Assembly (NCBI RefSeq): GCF_001577835.2
Contig: NC_029536.1
Coordinates: forward strand, 62,001-126,000
Length of the DNA: 64,000 nucleotides
Origin: Coturnix japonica
Lineage: Eukaryota; Chordata; Aves; Galliformes; Phasianidae
Reading direction: 5' to 3'
Shown in pieces: positions 13,540-38,989 of the stretch. Position numbers and translations under genes: made by a program. The notes under the pieces are model-generated. The model was not told the DNA's origin. It searched no databases and saw only the letters and a program-made list of their open reading frames with translations. Within the stretch, counting starts at the first letter, position 1; each line of letters starts with the position of its first letter.

Positions 13540-13745
13540 CACTAATTTTTATGGTGAAGCATACTCATCTCCCTGTTATAGGAATAATTTAATTAACTTG
13601 GAGAAATGTAATTAATTTTAATTGTTCACGATAATTCATCGTTTAATATGATATTAATAATTATTTTTAAAATATCCTAATGCCCAGTAACTGTCCTATA
13701 ATGTGGAAATTAAACTCACGTAGAAGAAGTACTTAATTTAAAGCA
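13540..13745. promoter_or_regulatory. candidate conserved non-coding element, ATTA cluster
   Basis: Over 200 bases are extremely rich in TAATTA, TTAATTAA, ATTAATAATTA and TTTAAT cores (13,580-13,680), with no simple repeat unit and no coding frame. This is the densest homeodomain-type cluster in the window. The regulatory role is inferred from composition. Confidence 0.35.
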
Positions 13746-13904
13746 TTCCACAAATTGTTTCTGGTCTCCAGAGCCTAAATCAGTGCCTCAGGAGAAGTGA
13801 GATGGGAGGAAGGGCTGTGACCTCAAACCAAAAATCCATCTGCAGGCAATCATTTAGGCAGAGGACTCTGTGTTCTGTGGGTTTTGTCCTCCTGAAATTG
13901 TCCT

Positions 13905-14025
13905 AAAGGTGTTCAAGAGCCATGGAGATGTGGCACTGAGGGATATGGTCAGTGGCCATGCTGGGGATGGGTTGGGGTTGGACCTGGGCATCTTAGAGGC
14001 CTTTTCCAACCTTATAATGACTACA
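13905..14025 (+). mobile_element. CR1 LINE 3' fragment
   Basis: 'aggtgttcaagagccatgga', 'gtggcactgagggatatggt' and 'ggccttttccaaccttataa' are consecutive phrases of the CR1 3' end in the correct order. Confidence 0.85.
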
Positions 14026-14679
14026 ATTCACCCCCCAGGCACATTACCATGCACCTCTGGAGTGTGACCAGGAGTCAAGCAAGTACACAATGGGGCCAAG
14101 CCATTGTACAAAATTGGGGGCAGAAGCAGCAGATTTGGGGCTGGGAGGCCACAGCTACCGCAGGCTGGAAGAACATTAGCTTGCAGAATTTTCATGCAGC
14201 CAGTCCCCTGATGAGCTACAGTCACACCATCAATGCCAGCACTATTAGCTGCTGCTGCAAACTGTTCAAACAGGAACAGGGATGCTAATAGGGATGGATT
14301 TTCAAGCCTTTCCCCATGCTTAAGGAAACAAGTGGATGACCCAACCCCACTGCTGGCAGCAATAGTGAAAAAAGGATTTCTGCTGTGCAGTGCAACTCAT
14401 TCTGTGCACCCTACAAAATCCCTGGGTTTTCCTCTCCTGTTCTAATAGCAGAAGGAGAAGCTTGTTGTTTGAAGGTGAGAAATCGAAAGGCTTTGGTGCA
14501 CTCACTGCTCCCCAAAGCAATTATTGTAGCCTGGTTGCAAAGCACAAAAACCATCCTCTGTCCTTTCATTTCCAGCCCAGCCCCTGCTTAGTCCCATCAG
14601 GACCTCCAGAAACCCAATTTTCACCCATTAAGTCTCTGATTTCCACCTATCCCTTGCAAAAATAAAACCCAGATTTGCC

Positions 14680-14830
14680 ACACTCTTAGTGGGGAAGAGC
14701 AGCACGTCTCGATAGCAAAGCTTTGCTAAAAATACCTCTGCAGAGCTGAGCTCGCCACCGCCCGCTTTGATGACACAAGAGGCAGCCCTGCGCCATCGGG
14801 AGCTGTCATTAGCAGCTTGCATCTGCCTGG
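14680..14830. promoter_or_regulatory. candidate conserved non-coding element
   Basis: A non-repetitive block with GCTAAAAATACC (MEF2-like), CTTTGATGACA (TCF/CRE-like) and GTCATTAGCAG (homeodomain-like) motifs close together and several CpGs. No exon model fits. Candidate enhancer by composition only. Confidence 0.22.
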
Positions 14831-15629
14831 CTGGCAGCGATCAACACTGCTTCCATGCAGAGGTGTTAAAAATAAATAAATAAAGAAAAGCATCATTTGT
14901 TTTCTTTGCCAGCCTAGGAGCTCTCAAAGCTGGCAGGGATTTGCTGCACAACACCTGTTTTCTCCTTTTGCAGGAGGTTTGGGTTAAAAACTGTGTGTGG
15001 GAGAAGAATGGGCTGCTCTGATGCTCAATAATGGGGAATGGAGCTAAAAGGGAGGAGAAATAAACACCTCTGAGTAAACGTGGAGCTGAAGAAGCCGGAG
15101 CTGAGCATCTCTGCAAGCTCCTCTCCTCATTACTGGGTGCAAGGAAAGGCAATGCTGTGACTGATGGGCTGCATCCTCTGCCTAAAGCCATTTTTGCTGT
15201 TTCCCCTCATCCACCATGACACGGCGCATACTACTTCCCCATCCTAAGGAGCATTTTGGCAGAGCAGAGCCTTACATACGGTGGCTGTCTTACCTGCCAT
15301 TTGCTTCCGAAGTGCTGACCTTGACAAGGTTCTGCATTGATCTCAGTTCACCTTTAGAGGCTGTAAAGGCAGAAATAGAGCAGTTGAGCTATGACTTGCA
15401 CTTCCAAAACTTGTATATTACATCATTCCCCCACAATGGCTGTTTGCCCATTGCTTCATGGCTCCCCATGCACTTTCCTCCTTCCAAATCACACCCAACG
15501 CTACAAACCCTACCAAGCTACAGGAGCTGGGACTCTTGCAAGCCTCCAAATTAATTAGCAGGGTTTGTTTTGCTTTGGGAACAGGAGGAGAGAGACCAGC
15601 TGCTGGCTGGGCACCAGATTAGCAAAGGG

Positions 15630-15880
15630 AACTTGGAGTCATAATTACTCCTTTCCCTTAACCTCATTGCACCTTGAGGTATTTTAACATCACTTTTGCT
15701 GGCAGTGAGGATTGATCGATTGTCCCGCCCTTGGCATGCTGATTAATGTAAAACTAACCAGTCGCTCCCAACTCTGGGGAATTAATCACTTAAATGTGGG
15801 AATTACTCAATAAACCATTCAAACACGCAATAAACCAAGCCATTAAAAATTAATCGCTTGACATCCCTGCCACGTAAACA
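15630..15880. promoter_or_regulatory. candidate conserved non-coding element
   Basis: AT-rich, non-repetitive sequence with repeated GGAATTAATC, CTGATTAATG, TTAAAAATTAATCG and TAATTACTC-like motifs. It also contains a TTGATCGATTGTCC-like SOX/TCF-type stretch at about 15,711-15,724. There is no coding frame. Regulatory role inferred. Confidence 0.28.
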
Positions 15881-16294
15881 GAGCTAATAAGATTTGGGCA
15901 GGAAACAAAGAGTGGGGAAAGCACCCTGGGAGTAGATGGGTCGCTACCGAAAAGGCGTTTCGTGCCTTTTCTCCTTTTGGATGCCCTCCAGCTCTACCTG
16001 CAGGAGAACATCGTTGGGAGCTGTATTTAATTAGCAAGGCATGGTTGGGGAGATAAGCCACGCTCACCATCCCATCTCTTCACTGGCACACTCCTGCCAG
16101 AAAGGTGTGAGACAGCCACATTGCCCAGCGCTTGTGCTTTTTAATTTTTCCATCTTATGTGTTCTTACCTTATTTTTTCCCCTAATAATGGCATCAAGAA
16201 CTCCTGCAAAGGTACTGTACTTTCCAGCCACTTCTCCAGACTCAACTCATCCAAGGACCAGCAGCTCTGCACCGGTGAACCAGCTTCATCGCCC

Positions 16295-16530
16295 CTGGAG
16301 AATGGAAAGGGGTTATATTTTAAATCCCTTTTCTCCCATAATACATCTGACACTAATCAGGGTTCCAGCCCCATGGGAATCAATGATTAATGATGTTAAA
16401 TATAGCAGGAGATTGCGAGGGTAAAATTAGGCACCATGCATAAAACATCACAGCTCCTTGTTAGATAGTCAAATTAGACTAATGGTTTTATGTTCACACA
16501 GGCTCTGGCCCTGTAATTATGGATGGACTG
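16295..16530. promoter_or_regulatory. candidate conserved non-coding element
   Basis: Contains closely spaced ATTA/TAAT cores such as 'caatgattaatgatgttaaa', plus ATGCATAAAACATC and CTGTAATTATGG. The sequence is non-repetitive and non-coding. Regulatory role inferred. Confidence 0.27.
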
Positions 16531-17419
16531 GCTAACCTCCTCCCCAGCTGTATGCTGCTTTGATGCTGGCAATAAGAGGAGGAATATCCAGGCCAGAGCT
16601 TTAATGAGAAAGCCAGCAATCACCACTGCCATTGGTGCCCAGGGATGTACAAAGACAGGGCTGAAGGCAAAGCTCTTCTGTACTGCAGAAGTCAAGGTGA
16701 GGAGGGGACAAGCATGACACAGGGCTGTGTATCTCAGTGGGGTGGCAACATTATAGGCTAGCTTAGCTTTTCCAACCCCCCAATACCCCTCTAGCAACCA
16801 TCCTTACAGCATCCAATTTGCAAAATTACCCAACCTCCCCCAGCACCAGCCCCAAGTACCCCTCTGAGCACTAATTAGACTCCAGACAGAGTTATTAAGA
16901 AGTGCAAAGACAAGGAGGGAGTGAATAGGAAAGCAAAGCAGTCAAAATACATAACGAGTCTCTCTGAAAGCATCATGGAGAACACAAATCTGGCTGTAAT
17001 TAATCTTATTATCTGGGATAGAAAGAGACGTGGAGCTGCTGCGTGCCTTGAAAGGTCTGTCAAAATTTGAGGGCGGGAGGGATAAGCCTTTGGGAGAGTT
17101 TAAGCTTGGGCAGCCACCAGCCTTAAAGCCAGTTTAGAGGCAGATCAGAGTGACAGGGAAATAAGGATGGGAGTAAATCAGCCCGGAGGAAGCAATTTAA
17201 ATAACTCTTGCTTAAGAAATGAGACAAAAATAGTGCAGTAAGGATGAAATAGCTGCCTGTCACCAGAACCTGCACCAAAGGCTGGAACATCCCATCCCTG
17301 CTCATCCTGCCCACCAACACATTTTACAGGGAAAAAGGAGAAAAACCCCACTCTCAGAGGTCATGCCCCATGTGATGCTGTACAGGTAGAGACTGATGCA
17401 TCCCAACTCCGCAAGCATC

Positions 17420-17492
17420 TGTGGGTTGATGGTTGGACTTGATCTTAGTAGTCTTTTCCAACCTTAGTTCCAACCATGGTTCTATGATCCTG
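17420..17492 (+). mobile_element. CR1 LINE 3'-end fragment
   Basis: 'gttgatggttggacttgatc' followed by 'gtcttttccaaccttag' and 'ggttctatgatcctg' is a CR1 tail with its terminal repeat. Confidence 0.85.
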
Positions 17493-17914
17493 GCCCCAAA
17501 AAGGTTTTAGATGGGAAGGGGATGTCTTTGCTCAGCGTCACCGCAGGGTGAGGTCATGTGACAGATTCAAGTTCATCAGAGGGGGTTTGGCTAAGAACCT
17601 GAAAACTGTCTCTTTGACAAGGACTTCAAAAACACTCTGCCACAAAGACCATTTAAGCCTTGTTTCCATGAGAGCACTTTTTCCCCCCTGCTTCCCTCAA
17701 TCCTATTAGGATAGCTCACATCCAGCACACAGCATTGCAACACCTGCGTCCAGGATTGCATTCACCACGTGTTCCCCATCTCAGCCGGCTTCCCTTCCCC
17801 ATTCATCCCCATCCTTTCCCCCTGTGAACTCCCAAATCTCTGCACTCTGCTGCTCGGTACCACAACTCAAAAGCAAAACCTGCATTCCTGGAGATGACCA
17901 CGTCCATCCCAAGG

Positions 17915-18110
17915 AGGAATGGCAACCAATTAACTCTCATTAAGAGTTCAATAATGTCCAGCAGATTACAGCTTTGATAAGCACTCTGCTGTGCAACTGG
18001 GGTCAACCGTATTAGGAAAATGTAATTAAGCTAATAAATTCTCGACAGTTTTTCCCTCCTCTCCAGGGTACGAGTTGCTCAGTGAGCCTTATTAGCTGCT
18101 AAAGCCGCAC
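17915..18110. promoter_or_regulatory. candidate conserved non-coding element
   Basis: Dense AATTAA, ATTAAG, CTAATAAATT and TTATTAGCTGC motifs in unique, non-coding sequence. Candidate homeodomain-bound element by composition only. Confidence 0.25.
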
Positions 18111-19669
18111 TTCCATCAGGGGTGGGCTGTAGAGCTCAAAGCTGGGTTTTGGGGATGGTTGCAAGCCAGGAAGAAAGGAATTGTTACCAGACTCCCCACA
18201 CTATTTCTCCATACATGCTGGTCCAAAAGTGCAATGAATGGATCACTCATGTGCAGCTAAAACTGTTGCCTACAGGCTGCAATCAGCCCTAAACTTCTCC
18301 GAGCATGTTTCCCAATTGCAGCAGCAACTCCTCCTATCCCCCAGCATCCACTCTTGGAAACCTTCACTGGCACAGCTTGTGCATCACTAGGAATAGCAAG
18401 GCATGTGGATGTCCAGCTCCTGCAAACAATACCTACTGATTAAAACAGCTGCCTAATATCCTGCCCCAGGAAGGGGAAACTCCAGCACTGCAGCATCCAA
18501 CACTCCCTTCACTGCTCCTTTCATGTTGGGTGGTGATAGAAAGATGCTTGCATTGCAGATGTATCCTCTAAAAAAGCAGCCCTTGGGCTCCAGCTCAGCA
18601 TCCCTGTACTGCAGCACAAGTTGTATACAGTCACACTCCAGCTATGGCACAATCCCCTACCTGCAAAGGTAACAGAGCAACTGCTCCATAGAGACATCGT
18701 GAATCAGCCTTTAATATAGAGTAAGTTGCATTATTTTTAGACAGGACGCTATTGTATGATGCTAGTGTGCAGGAATCAGACCATGAAATTGGCTGGATGC
18801 AGGCTCGTCTTGTTTATCAGTGTGAATGGGCAAACAAGCAGCTGAGCAGTGCCAGGAAGTTGGATGCATTTAAGTGCCATTTAATGGCATCTTAAGATCA
18901 GCAAGCTGGGCATTGAGAAGGACACAGGATGGTTAGTCAACAGCATCCTACACAGTGGATCCTGAGGGCTCTGCTCAAGCTATAGGGAAGGCTTGCCCTA
19001 AAATTAACCTGCAGACCAAAATTCAGAGACTGGCAGGATGCCTATGGAAAATTGGTGCTTAATAGTGGCTGCCACCAAGCTGGCTATGAGGTGTCAGCCC
19101 CACCTAATCAGAGCATGAGAGCAGAAAAACCTCATTGCAGCCCAAGTCAGAGGGACCCTTGGGGCTGGTGGGGACCCCATTGGGTTGCAATTGCCTCTAT
19201 TTGCGCTACCAAGGCAATTAATATTTGCTTGATTCAGTGACGATCCCCAGTCACACCAGAACAAGTTCAATAGCTTAAATAAAGCAAAAAGTTCCCAAAG
19301 AGCCCCCCATGCAGGCTGCCAACACCCCCTGCGCATTACTTGTGGGGAAAAATGGATCAGAACCCGAAATGCTGCTGCAGGGTGCGGAGCCAGGAGAAAA
19401 AACAAACCTATCCAAGAGAACTGAAGAGGGCAATCACAGCTCTTCTTACAGCCCAAATTATTAGTTTAGCAAATTACAGCTGAACAGCCCATGTTTTCAC
19501 ATCGCTCAAGTGTTTTGCTTCCTTTCCTCCCATGTAAAGGTTACTAGTTCCAAGCCCCAGGGTTTGGCTAAGAACAGAATGAGAGCTTGGTATTAGGGAA
19601 AGGCAATACGGGGCTCCCAACATTACCAGAATTTTGGGGATGGGGATGATGGGGTCATCCCAGGGAGAG

Positions 19670-19818
19670 TGTGGGTGCCCCATGCCTGGAGACACTCAAG
19701 CTCAGGCTGGACAGGGCTCTGAGCACCCGAATGAGCTGTGGGTGTTCCTGTTCGTTGCCGTGCAGTTGGACCAGATGATCTTTTAAGGTTCCTTCCAATT
19801 CAAAAGGTTCTATGACAA
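19670..19818 (+). mobile_element. CR1 LINE 3' fragment
   Basis: 'gacactcaagctcaggctgg', 'agatgatcttttaaggttcc' and the closing 'ggttctatgac' are successive phrases of a CR1 3' end. Confidence 0.85.
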
Positions 19819-22800
19819 CAATTATATGATCCCCATTGCTCCATTGGAGCAATTGTGGGGCTGCAAAACCCAAGTTAGAGGGTTATTATTGGCACTACGC
19901 TGTCTCCACAAATTAACAGTGTGCAACAAGAACAGAGCTGGCAGCAGGGCTTACCCTGAAGATGCCCCTCCAATGCTGTGCTCATGGCAGAAGTCAGCTG
20001 GAAGCAGAGGTCAGGGCTGTCCCGCTGCTCCGGGGTTAATCGCTCTGTTAGGGCTCGGGTATGGCATTCGCTTGGCACAGGCAATTAGCAGCTGGTATTT
20101 ATTTTGCCCGCAGCAGATCATGCCCTGCTCTGCTGGAAAAACAAAATGTGAAAAAAAAAGTGGGAAAAAAAGAAACATTTAGTGCCCGGAGCCGTGGTCT
20201 TACAGCGGATCTGCCAAGTACTTACAGAGCATCAGTGGGAATGGCTGTGGCTGAGCTGATTGGGGCTGACTGAACCCGAATTCAGCCCCAGCTGCCTTCA
20301 CAGGAGCTTATTTCCACTGCTGTGCTCCTCTCTGCTGCTGTGTTTGATGTCTTGCAGGGTCCCTGGGGGCAGAGCCATGAGAACTAACACGGATTTCAGG
20401 AGGGTTTTATCATCGCTCCCAGGACCGAGTTCTCTCTGTGCTGGAACCACGTTTCAAAGCTTTGATAGAAAAGCTGCAGCCCAGCGGGTCGCTGGTTTTG
20501 CATTGCAGGGATGCCACAGGGGATGTTTTGCAACAGAAATTCATTTGCTGGCAGCTATGCCTGGGGGTAGTCTTGGTGGCTATCAGCCCTGTGCACTGCT
20601 CATGGCATTGCTTTCACTCCAACAGCAAATGCAGCAGCCAGCAAGACCTGCAAAAGTGTGGGGCAAAGGCACAACATCCCTGTGCAAATATCCCCACTGC
20701 TTCTTGTTGGTGTCACTGCCAGGTTAAGTCACATTGTCAAAACCCCAAATTCTCCCCAGATCTCACCTGGGATTCTGAGCCCGAAGCATCTTTCTCACAT
20801 CCAGTGTAAGCAATAGCAAGATGCACCTTTTGCTGGAGATGCTCCAGCCCCGCCTCGCACACACCTGGGATGCTCCTGAGGATGTTAAGCATTCAGCGGC
20901 ATTCAGATTATTACGTGCTGCTCAGTTGGGTTTAATCCTTTCAAATAGCTGAGAAAATTCACTAGTAGGAATTAAGAGGGCACAGATATGGCCTTTTAGC
21001 TGCAGGAGGTGGCTTACTGTGCTGCTCTCTATCTGTCCCCCCTGTTACCTTGGTTAGCTGAAGCTTTTGTGCCAACATCATTGGTTTACAATGTGCTGAC
21101 CTTGCAGCAGCATTACCTGAGTACAGCTCCCACCACAGCTGGGGAAAAACAGCTGGATTTGCAGCTGCAGTGAGAAATACCCACTTGCTGCTGTTGCAAG
21201 CCCCTGAATGCAGCTGCTCTGAGCATTCATCTTCAATTCAGTTTGCACATTGACGTTCACCACGTTTTGGTGCAGTTCCCTCTGCATGCAAACCTGTGGA
21301 AAGCTCACAGGGAACTGCACCAAAACTATTTTGTTTGCTGCCTGCTCTTTTGGAGTAGACATCCTGTTGAATAACCCCGTTGAAGCATCGAGGCTCTGCA
21401 TCCCAGCACTTTCCAGCAGCTGTTTCCCTGCTGATCCCTGCACAGCACTACAGCAGTGCAGTGGTTAACACTCTGCTTTGCATCCCCCAACCTCGTCAGC
21501 TTCAATCACAGCACAGAAGCAAAAGGGATGGATGAAGGACAGAGGCTCCTTGACTTCTTTGCAAGAGAAACAGATTAAGGGGTTGGAGCTGCTCAGCAGC
21601 AGCTTTGCGAGACCCCAAAACCCAGTGCACATTCTGCACCATCTGCAAATTACATTCCAAAACTTCTGCAGCAGCCCAGAACCTCCCAAAGCATTGCGTT
21701 TAGCCAACAGATCCATTTCCAAGTGTGCAACAGGGGGATTTTGCCCATGGGATGCCTCTCCCATGGGGTGAGCAGGGCCATAAGGAACCTCATAAACCTT
21801 ATTTAAAAGTCACTGTTGCTTGTAATAGGAGGCACTTACCTCCTTGGATCCATCATACGGTTTTATTGCTGGTAATAACTCCGGGAAAGTCCTCAACAGA
21901 TGGAAATTTTATTTGGTTAATCATAGACATCTGAGCTGCTGTGGGAAGGCGCTGGTGGATGGAGTAGAATGGGGGCTGGGATGGGGCTGTGCCTATCCCA
22001 AATCCCAAAGCAGGTAAATCCACAGCATTGCACCTTCCCCAGCCTGACCCATGAGTTCTGCATGGCTCAAAGTTTGCAGAGGGTTTTAATTTTGCAGGGG
22101 GCACCGCAAAGCTCCTTGGGCATCACATCCTCCTGCAGCAGACCCCAGGAGATTGCAGCCCTGCAAACAGTAATGCCAGCCCATCTCTACTAGGCATTCA
22201 TTATGGCAAAGTATATATTTATATCTATAGGAGGAGGGAGTGCTGCATACGCCTCCCTATCACTGCTGTACATGTGTAACCACGTACAGATATCCTCATT
22301 TCATTTTTTTTTTCTTAAGACTGATTCCCACGTAAACCGCTGCAAATCTGCTGCTCCCCATGGGCAGCACATGGCCCTACAAGCTGGAGCTGCTGCATAA
22401 GGCTGCACTGAGAACCTGTGGGTGGGTTCAGGGCATGATCCCAAGAATTTGCATTCATTCGGGGGATTTTTGGAAGAATTAAGAGGAAATAGGGAGCGTG
22501 CTTTGATATATAGGATGGAAGTAATAACTCAGTTCAAAGGCTACATGCCTTGATGAAAGGTCCCTAAGTGTGATGGGGGACCCCAACCCACACCAAACCC
22601 AACTCAGGATCAATAAATCACCATACAAAAATCCATTTGGTGCAACTTCGTAATTTTTTTTTACCCTCCCTTAGACAGAGACAGCAGAAAAAAAACAAAA
22701 AAACAACCAAACCTTAAATATATTTTCTGCTCCTCCATCATTTGTCATGGAAAATTAGGTTGGCATCTCCTTTCGACACCAAACAATGAGACACCCCCTC

Positions 22801-23319
22801 ATGCAGGGAGGTTTAATGAGAACAAGGAAATAAATGCTGGTTTGGGGGCTGAAAGCCCCCAGGGGCTGCTTCGTCCCTTTCCCAGCCTGCCCCCACAGCG
22901 TGGGTTTGCAGAGCACATCCCTTCCCCAGAAATAAACCCCAGTCACGGATCATCTCCAGCACTGTCAGGTTGCATTTAGAGAGCGGCTGCACCCAGGCTG
23001 AAAGCAGGGTGCGGCTGCTGCTTGCTTAGCCCTGTGACCCAAAAAAGCATCTGCTGGTGGCTAAGCAGCCCACCCCATCCCCTGCCCCAAATCCCCACTG
23101 AGTGTTGGCCCTATAAGCCAGTCTGGAGGGAACACAGTGAGCTTCATTTGGGGGAGCAGGTCAATAATTTCTTACCTTCATTCCCCAGTGATTCAAAGCA
23201 GGGAAGAGCCATGAGCTGCCACCAAAGTCACCTGGAGCTGGTGACTGCAGACAGGCTGGATGTGGGGAAGAGACTGGCCCTTGTCTGCACTGGGACACCC
23301 TTCCTGCATCCTGCCCATC

Positions 23320-23600
23320 TGCATTGCACCTTTAGGAGATGCCACCTAGACATCCCCAGGAGATGCAGGAGGGACAACCTGAGAACAGACCACCAGGACA
23401 CTCCCCAGGAAATGACAACATGGCAGCTTTGGGACAAATCACTATCAAGCACTCAAGAGATGTCATCATGGCACTGCTGGCATCCACCACAGGGACATAA
23501 CTCCATGACACACTTTATGGACACCACCAGGGCCTCCTTAGGACCATCATGGAACTACTGCGAGATGCCACCAGGGCACTTTGAGACTCCTGTCCTCCAG
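23320..23600 (+). repeat. degenerate tandem repeat with CACCAGG-type units
   Basis: Imperfect units built on 'catcatgg', 'caccagggc' and 'aggagatg' recur every few tens of bases. The repeat sits in a 213-codon open frame (23,022-23,663) whose product is low-complexity and has no domain, so I do not call a gene. Confidence 0.45.
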
Positions 23601-23755
23601 AAACATCTCCTATGCTCCAATGGGAAGTCCCCCAACCAGCTCCCAGAATACACTATTATGTAACCTCAAATCCTCAATTCATATTCAAAAAAGGCCTATT
23701 TCAGCAAAACCCTGTTTCAGCACAGCCATCGTCCAATGAGCGCTCACACCACTTC

Positions 23756-23761
23756 TTTATT
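23756..23761 (-). terminator. ARHGEF10L: candidate ARHGEF10L polyadenylation signal
   Basis: TTTATT on the plus strand reads AATAAA on the minus strand, about 400 bases past the ARHGEF10L stop codon. The 3'UTR would then span about 24,156 to 23,735 and include a 21-base T run (24,046-24,066 as A on the plus strand) and a TA microsatellite in the downstream flank. Other weaker signals exist nearby, so the exact site is uncertain. Confidence 0.45.
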
Positions 23762-23823
23762 TCTACATCTCCAAGTGCTCCAATATATACAGATTCTTTC
23801 TTTATACAGCTCATAATATACAC

Positions 23824-23852
23824 ATTATATATATATATATATATATATTTAT
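23824..23852. repeat. (TA)n microsatellite
   Basis: A run of TATA dinucleotides of about 28 bases in the region just around the ARHGEF10L 3' end. Confidence 0.85.
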
Positions 23853-24156
23853 AGATATTCACACACAGACACACAAATGCCTTCAGCACAGCCCTGGCAC
23901 CTCCAAAGCCCGCAAGGAGGTCATTGCTTCCCATGTTTAAAAATTCCCCTTTCCCAACATGCAAAGTGGGTTTTTTTTGGAGGAGTCAAAAATGACAATT
24001 TTTATGGTGCTTTTCCTTTCATTATTTTTTTCCTTATTTCTCCTTAAAAAAAAAAAAAAAAAAAAACAGTGGGGTGGTGCACTCACCAATGCGACCGCCC
24101 CATGGCAGCGTGTAGGGTGGCTTTGAGGTAGGTGCCGCGCAGGCATCCCCCAGCTG

Positions 24157-38941
<14,785 letters not shown>

Positions 38942-38989
38942 AGCACAGGGGATCCACACACTCTGCCTGGGCCCTTCCCTGAGCCTTTC
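38942..38989 (-). other. ARHGEF10L: ARHGEF10L 5'UTR part of start-codon exon
   Basis: Upstream of the ATG, the minus strand shows a strong pyrimidine tract ending TTTCCTGCAG at 38,990. The exon therefore probably starts at 38,989, with 48 untranslated bases, and at least one non-coding exon lies farther upstream. Confidence 0.6.

Larger units (their letters stand above)
1..23730. other. gene-free flank downstream of ARHGEF10L
   Basis: I examined the open frames on both strands here. None shows a recognisable domain, a run of compatible splice sites, or similarity to a family I know. The frames are short and overlap on both strands. The stretch holds scattered CR1 tails, LTR-like fragments, short microsatellites and several AT-rich blocks listed separately. 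The stretches between those entries (for example 320-1,135, 1,250-4,490, 7,250-10,540, 11,660-13,540 and 20,300-23,000) look like unique non-coding sequence with nothing I can name. By vertebrate synteny this is the interval after the 3' end of ARHGEF10L. An undetected non-coding RNA or small exon cannot be excluded. Confidence 0.6.

Noticed and set aside
20260-20809. 155- and 123-codon overlapping plus-strand frames
   Set aside because: Two frames compete over the same bases, there is no recognisable domain, and no supporting splice sites or neighbouring exons are seen.
23022-23663. 213-codon open frame left of the ARHGEF10L 3' end
   Set aside because: The sequence is a degenerate tandem repeat with no known domain. 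Composition explains the absence of stops.
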